DNA of 64,000 nt. It comes from Arcticibacter sp. (GTDB lineage Bacteria; Bacteroidota; Bacteroidia; 2-12-FULL-35-15). The position numbers and the translations under genes are program-made. Shown here piece after piece: positions 59,912-64,000 of this stretch. The stretch lies in contig JAJNQB010000001.1 of assembly GCA_021155045.1 (NCBI GenBank), positions 186,001 to 250,000 of the forward strand. Direction: 5' to 3'. How positions within the stretch are numbered: the first letter of the stretch is position 1; every line of letters starts with the position of its first letter. Below the pieces are notes generated by a model that searched no databases, had not been told where the DNA came from, and saw only the letters and a program-made list of their open reading frames with translations.

Positions 59912-61048
59912 TTATTCTTCCTCTGTGTTTTTCATTTTCATTAGCAAGGTATAAGCTCCTTTTGTTACAAACATTTTGGTCGTCATATCTGAATTGTCTG
60001 CAAACGTAATTTGTGTAAAACCGTTTACGGTGTTTTGTGTCGTTACTTCCTGCATTTCATATTTATTTTTGTCGGTTTGTGTGAAAACGTATTGCTTACC
60101 TTCAAAACGAACCAAGCCGTCATTAGGAATTACAAAAGCATTGTTGGTTGAAATTTCTACCTCCGCATTCATATACATTCCCGGTATTAATGACTTGTCG
60201 TATTGCTCAAAGTGGCAATGAACAATTACAGCTCTTTCGGGTGAAATGTCCTTGCCAATAAGGATTATTTCGCAATTGTATTTTTTGCTTGATTTGTTAT
60301 TGTTGTAAGCAATAATGTTTTGCCCGATAAAAAGTTTGTCTAAATCTTTTTCAAAAACGGTTAAAGCCAAATGAATGTCTGTAGGGTTCACCAATTCAAA
60401 CAAAACATCTGTCGGACTTGCATATTTACCAATATTCATTTTGATGGTTGAAACAAAACCGTCTATTGGCGAATAGATATTGATACTTCGTGAAATTGTG
60501 TTTTCGTTTAAGTTGTCGGGATTTATACTTATTAATTTTAGTTTCTCTGACAAAGATTTTATCAGCACTTTTTGTGAAAGATAGTCGGCTTGTGCATTTT
60601 CAAAAACCTTGTCACTACTGGCTTTACTTTCGTTCAAATCTTTTTGTCGCTGAAATTCTTTCTCTAAAGAACTGAAATGTGCTTTGGCTGTTAAGTAATC
60701 TTGTTGCAACTGAATGTATTGTTGGTCTTCCATTACTGCAATTATTTCGCCTTTGCTTATGTGCATACCTTCTAAAAGTTTAGTTGATTTGAGATAGCCC
60801 CCAAGCGGAACACTAACGGAAACCATATTTTGAGGTGGAACATCAATTTTTCCGTTCACTCTAAGTAAGGACGAAATTGCCTTTTGTTCAATTTTCCCTG
60901 TTTCAATTTTAGAATTCTTTAATTGAGCATCGGTAAGTTCAACTACGTTTTCAGTTAGTGTTTCTACCGTTGCTTCATTTTCGTTTTGTTTGCTTCCACA
61001 AGATGTGAGGGTTGCAAATGCTATTGATATGATGTATATGTTTTTCAT
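59912..61048 (-). CDS. RND efflux periplasmic adaptor lipoprotein (CzcB/CusB-like)
   Basis: A 378-residue membrane-fusion protein. The lipobox LTSC places the lipid-modified Cys at 17, anchoring it to the membrane. The barrel-sandwich and hairpin parts follow: VSVPLGGYLKSTKLLEGMHISKGEIIAVMED, a coiled-coil hairpin (TAKAHFSSLEKEFQRQKDLNESKASSDKVFENAQADYLSQK) and IYSPIDGFVSTIKMNIGKYASPTDVLFELVNP. It should link the fused RND/OMF pump encoded just upstream (8-bp gap) to form a tripartite efflux system for metal ions or small molecules. No metal-binding N- or C-terminal extension is seen. Confidence 0.88.
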   Translation of the reverse strand: MKNIYIISIAFATLTSCGSKQNENEATVETLTENVVELTDAQLKNSKIETGKIEQKAISSLLRVNGKIDVPPQNMVSVSVPLGGYLKSTKLLEGMHISKGEIIAVMEDQQYIQLQQDYLTAKAHFSSLEKEFQRQKDLNESKASSDKVFENAQADYLSQKVLIKSLSEKLKLISINPDNLNENTISRSINIYSPIDGFVSTIKMNIGKYASPTDVLFELVNPTDIHLALTVFEKDLDKLFIGQNIIAYNNNKSSKKYNCEIILIGKDISPERAVIVHCHFEQYDKSLIPGMYMNAEVEISTNNAFVIPNDGLVRFEGKQYVFTQTDKNKYEMQEVTTQNTVNGFTQITFADNSDMTTKMFVTKGAYTLLMKMKNTEEE

Positions 61049-61056
61049 TGTTGAAT

Positions 61057-64000
61057 TTATTTAGAAGTTAAATAATTGAGTTGAATAATAGATTGATTTA
61101 GGTCATTGACTGCATCCGTGTAATTGCTTTGAATAGTGGCAGCGTTGTTAATTAGCATTGTCCATTCCAAATAATTTATGCCACCATTTGCAAATTGTTG
61201 GTTGGCGATTTTGGTAATTGTATTTGCATTTTGCAAAGCGGTTTCTTCAAAATACTTTACTGTTTGCAAATACGTTTGATACTGTTTAAATGCTTTTTGA
61301 TACTCAGCATTCAGCGTTTGCAAACCTATCTGATAATTGTTTTCGCTAATCAATTCAAAGGATTTGCTTGATTTGATTTTTGATTTTTGCGAACCGAAAA
61401 ACAAAGGCATTCCCAAGCCAAACTGAACAGAATTGAACCTTGTTGATGTGTTGTAAAACAAATTATCGGCTCCAGTTCCTTTCATACTCATATTATAGTA
61501 ACCAATGTTCAGATTGGGTAATAGTTTAGATTTCTCTAATTGCGTTTTTACTAATGAAATTTCTTTTTGCTGTTGCAAAACAATCAAAGTCGGGTGTTTG
61601 CTAATTGCGGAAGTATCTATGGACGCTGTGAAAATCATTTTAGGATTTTCTGCTGAGGGTGTAAAAACGATTGTAGTATTCAGCAATAATTGAAATTGGA
61701 GTTGCAAAATTTCAATGTCGTTCTTTAACTGGTTTATCTGAATGGCAATTTGCCCTCGTTGTGTTTCGGCTGTGGTTTTTTCTAAAATATTGGTTTCGCC
61801 TTTGGCGAAACGCAAATTTGCTTTTTCAAGAAACGAAGCATAAACACTATCATTTTGCAAAAGAATACTTTGCTTTTGTTGCAAGTAAACCAACAAATAA
61901 AAAACTTCGCTGACTTGCTTTTTCAACTCTGCTTCTTTTACTGCAATGTTCAATACACTGCTTTTGTAAGTTTCGTTTTGTAGTGATTTTTGTTTTGCAT
62001 AAACAGTAGGAAAACATATTGATTGAGAAATTCCAAACTTGGTGTCATTATAAAAGGAGTTTATTTGTCCGTATTCGCCAATCAAATTTGTTTGAGGAAT
62101 ATCAACGGCTGCTGCTTTTAGTTTCTGCTGATATTCTGCGTTTAATTTTTCATTCTTTACTTGTAAATTGTTTTTCAAAGCTGTGTCAATTGCTCCTTGC
62201 AAATTGATTGAAGTTTGAGCATTCACATTTTGAAACGATAAAACTGCGAACAACAAAATTATTATTGTGGTTATTGTTGGTTTGCTTTTAATGCCCTTTT
62301 CAAATAGAATGTAGAGAATTGGCAGAACAAAAAGCGTTAAGAAAGTTGCAATCAAAAGCCCACCGATTACAACCGTTGCCAATGGTCGCTGCACTTCTGC
62401 ACCTGCTCCGTTGCTTATAGCCATTGGTAAAAACCCAAGCGATGCTACAAAGGCAGTCATAAGCACGGGTCGCAAACGGGTTTTTGTTCCCTTCAAAACA
62501 ATTTGCTTTGTGTCGGTTTCTCCTGCTGCTTTTATCCGGTTGAACTCTGCCAATAAAACAATTCCGTTTAATACTGCTACACCAAACAATGCGATAAAAC
62601 CAACTCCTGCACTGATGCTAAAAGGCATTCCTCTTAACGCTAAAAATAAAATTCCACCGATGGTAGAAAGCGGAATGGCAGAATAAATAAGTAAACCTTG
62701 TTTTACAGAGCCGAACGCAAAAAAGAGGAAAAGAAAAATCAATAGCAGCGAAAGCGGAACTGCAATTGACAATCTTTTTTTTGCTGCTACCAAATTTTCA
62801 AAAGCTCCGCCATAAGTAACATAATAGCCACTTGGAAATTTTACTTGCTTTTCAATTTGTGTTTGCAAATCGGTTACAATGCTTTGAACATCCCTATTTC
62901 CAACATTGAAGCCTACAATAATTCTTCGTTTGGCACCATCTCTTTGAATTTGATTAACGCTTTCTTGAATAGAAACATCTGCAATTTGATACAATGGAAT
63001 TTGTGTTCCTTGTGGTGTGGGAATTAGAAGATTTTGGACATCTTCTAACTCTTGTCGGTTTTCACCTGCAAGGCGAACCACCAATTCAAAACGTTTTTCA
63101 TCTTCATAAACCAATCCACTGCTTTGCCCAGCAAATGCTGTATTTACTACTTTGTTTATATCTTGAATATTTAAACCGTATTGAGCAATTTGATTGCGTT
63201 TGTAAGTAATGATAAGTTGAGGAAGTCCGTCAATTCGCTCAACATAAATATTTTTCGCACCCTCAATTTGGTTGGCAACATCGCCCAGCAGTTTTGAGTA
63301 TTTTGAAAGGGTATCTAAATTTTCACCAAATATTTTGCAAACTACATCTTGCTTTGCTCCCGTCATTAATTCATTGAAACGCATAGCTACAGGATACTGA
63401 AAACTGAATGTAACGCCTGGAACATCTTTTAGTGCTTCACTCATTTTGTCCGACAGTTCATTCCACGTTTCGGCAGATGTCCACTCGCTTTTGTCTTTCA
63501 AAATAATCATCATATCTGATGCTTCCATTGGCATTGGGTCGGTAGGAATTTCTCCGCTTCCTGTTTTGCCAACTATCTTTTCAACTTCGGGAAATTTAGC
63601 TAATAAAATATGTGCTGATTTCATAATTGCTTCCGATGATATGGTGATGTTGCTTCCTGTCAACACTCTTGTTTCCACCGCAAAATCTCCTTCGGGTAAT
63701 TCGGGAATAAATTCTCCGCCCATTTTTGAGAAAACAAAAAATGAAATCAGCAAAAGTGAAATTGAAATTCCGATTACTGTTTTCGGAAAATTTAAAACTC
63801 TGCTTAAATATTTTTGATGAACACTTATAAAAAAGTCCATCATCCTGTCAGAAAAATTTCGTTTATGTGAAAGATGTTTGTTCAGAACCACCGCACTCAT
63901 CATCGGAATGTAAGTGAGAGAAAGAATAAAAGCACCCAGTAAAGCAAAGGCAACTGTTTGTGCCATCGGCTTAAACATTTTACCTTCAATTCCTTCAAGC
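61057..64000 (-). CDS. CusA/CzcA-like RND pump fused to TolC-like outer-membrane factor (partial, 5' end cut)
   Basis: The open frame runs off the right edge; the visible part is about 980 residues and the true start lies beyond 64000, since the sequence upstream of the first visible Met (63978) still codes for LEGIEGK. Counting from that Met, residues 1-560 are the C-terminal half of a heavy-metal-type RND pump (FILSLTYIPMMSAVVLNK, GVAVLNGIVLLAEFNRIKAAGE, TRLRPVLMTAFVASLGFLPMAISNGAGAEVQRPLATVVIGG). A hydrophobic stretch at about 563-588 (TIIILLFAVLSFQNVNAQ) looks like a signal peptide, then residues about 590-973 form a TolC/CzcC-like outer-membrane factor (GAIDTALKNNLQVKNEKL). Fused pumps of this kind are known in Bacteroidota. 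Confidence 0.9.
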   Translation of the reverse strand, partial: LEGIEGKMFKPMAQTVAFALLGAFILSLTYIPMMSAVVLNKHLSHKRNFSDRMMDFFISVHQKYLSRVLNFPKTVIGISISLLLISFFVFSKMGGEFIPELPEGDFAVETRVLTGSNITISSEAIMKSAHILLAKFPEVEKIVGKTGSGEIPTDPMPMEASDMMIILKDKSEWTSAETWNELSDKMSEALKDVPGVTFSFQYPVAMRFNELMTGAKQDVVCKIFGENLDTLSKYSKLLGDVANQIEGAKNIYVERIDGLPQLIITYKRNQIAQYGLNIQDINKVVNTAFAGQSSGLVYEDEKRFELVVRLAGENRQELEDVQNLLIPTPQGTQIPLYQIADVSIQESVNQIQRDGAKRRIIVGFNVGNRDVQSIVTDLQTQIEKQVKFPSGYYVTYGGAFENLVAAKKRLSIAVPLSLLLIFLFLFFAFGSVKQGLLIYSAIPLSTIGGILFLALRGMPFSISAGVGFIALFGVAVLNGIVLLAEFNRIKAAGETDTKQIVLKGTKTRLRPVLMTAFVASLGFLPMAISNGAGAEVQRPLATVVIGGLLIATFLTLFVLPILYILFEKGIKSKPTITTIIILLFAVLSFQNVNAQTSINLQGAIDTALKNNLQVKNEKLNAEYQQKLKAAAVDIPQTNLIGEYGQINSFYNDTKFGISQSICFPTVYAKQKSLQNETYKSSVLNIAVKEAELKKQVSEVFYLLVYLQQKQSILLQNDSVYASFLEKANLRFAKGETNILEKTTAETQRGQIAIQINQLKNDIEILQLQFQLLLNTTIVFTPSAENPKMIFTASIDTSAISKHPTLIVLQQQKEISLVKTQLEKSKLLPNLNIGYYNMSMKGTGADNLFYNTSTRFNSVQFGLGMPLFFGSQKSKIKSSKSFELISENNYQIGLQTLNAEYQKAFKQYQTYLQTVKYFEETALQNANTITKIANQQFANGGINYLEWTMLINNAATIQSNYTDAVNDLNQSIIQLNYLTSK

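Noticed and set aside
63446..63817. 123-codon plus-strand ORF opposite the RND pump
   Set aside because: It lies wholly within the conserved pump domain on the other strand and has no recognisable motif; the pump frame is certain.
61057..63978. Frameshift or assembly error merging pump and outer-membrane factor
   Set aside because: The frame is clean with a sensible junction, and fused CzcA-OMF proteins are a recurrent design in Bacteroidota.

Overview
The window is chromosomal DNA from a low-GC member of the Bacteroidota, most likely an uncultured or little-studied Bacteroidia/Flavobacteriia-type organism. The evidence is: type IX secretion C-terminal sorting domains (type A on a sugar-dehydrogenase-like protein, the gliding-motility-associated type B domain on three large surface proteins); promoter-like TAnnTTTG boxes; A-rich leaders without clear Shine-Dalgarno sequences; dNK-type deoxynucleoside kinase, OstA-like, WG-repeat and choice-of-anchor L families typical of the phylum; and dispersed palindromic intergenic repeats of a kind common there. 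No rRNA, tRNA, prophage, complete insertion sequence or CRISPR array was seen.

Region by region. (1) 0-4 kb: a 56-residue unknown ORF, an M23/LysM peptidoglycan hydrolase, and an 897-residue protein made of two complete tandem D-Ala-D-Ala ligase domains. (2) 4.2-27.6 kb: a surface-polysaccharide locus with a WecE-type sugar aminotransferase, two nucleotide-sugar epimerases (one GalE), eight glycosyltransferase domains, six methyltransferases (two FkbM), a CatB-like acetyltransferase, a Wzx flippase and a candidate Wzy polymerase. It also carries a WbpG/HisH/HisF sugar-amidation module in which HisF is fused in frame to a GT4 glycosyltransferase. The housekeeping gene rdgB sits inside the locus. 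(3) 27.6-38.8 kb: core genes (a SpoIIAA/STAS-like protein, RelA/SpoT, Fur-family regulator, STAS protein, purA, OstA-like protein, TPR protein, DUF6438-like protein, deoxynucleoside kinase, folK). A 92-bp MITE-like element flanked by TTAA lies just upstream of the RelA/SpoT gene. (4) 38.8-48.2 kb: a secreted sugar-dehydrogenase-like protein, a queuosine-precursor transporter, a WG-repeat protein, the biotin genes bioB-bioF-bioD-bioA (bioB separated from bioF by about 460 bp of tandem palindromic repeats), an LD-carboxypeptidase and a truncated haemoglobin. (5) 48.3-52.7 kb: metG and a DPP-IV-like peptidase. (6) 53-59.4 kb: an apparent three-gene operon of large type-B T9SS substrates, two of them tandem choice-of-anchor L paralogues. 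(7) 59.9-64 kb: an RND efflux pair, a lipoprotein adaptor and a CzcA/CusA pump fused to a TolC-like outer-membrane factor, cut by the right edge.

The long plus-strand run 9.1-25.2 kb is packed with 0-35 bp gaps and many stop/start overlaps, so it probably forms one transcript that builds, decorates and exports a methylated, amidated glycan. The amidation genes lack the upstream nucleotide-sugar genes, which must lie elsewhere. I do not see an obviously new defence or mobile system. The most unusual items are the HisF-GT4 fusion, the tandem Ddl protein with a Tyr-to-Phe change in its second active site, the internal signal peptide at the RND/OMF junction, and the MITE-like and palindromic repeat elements. 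All family calls come from reading motifs by eye; no database search was run.
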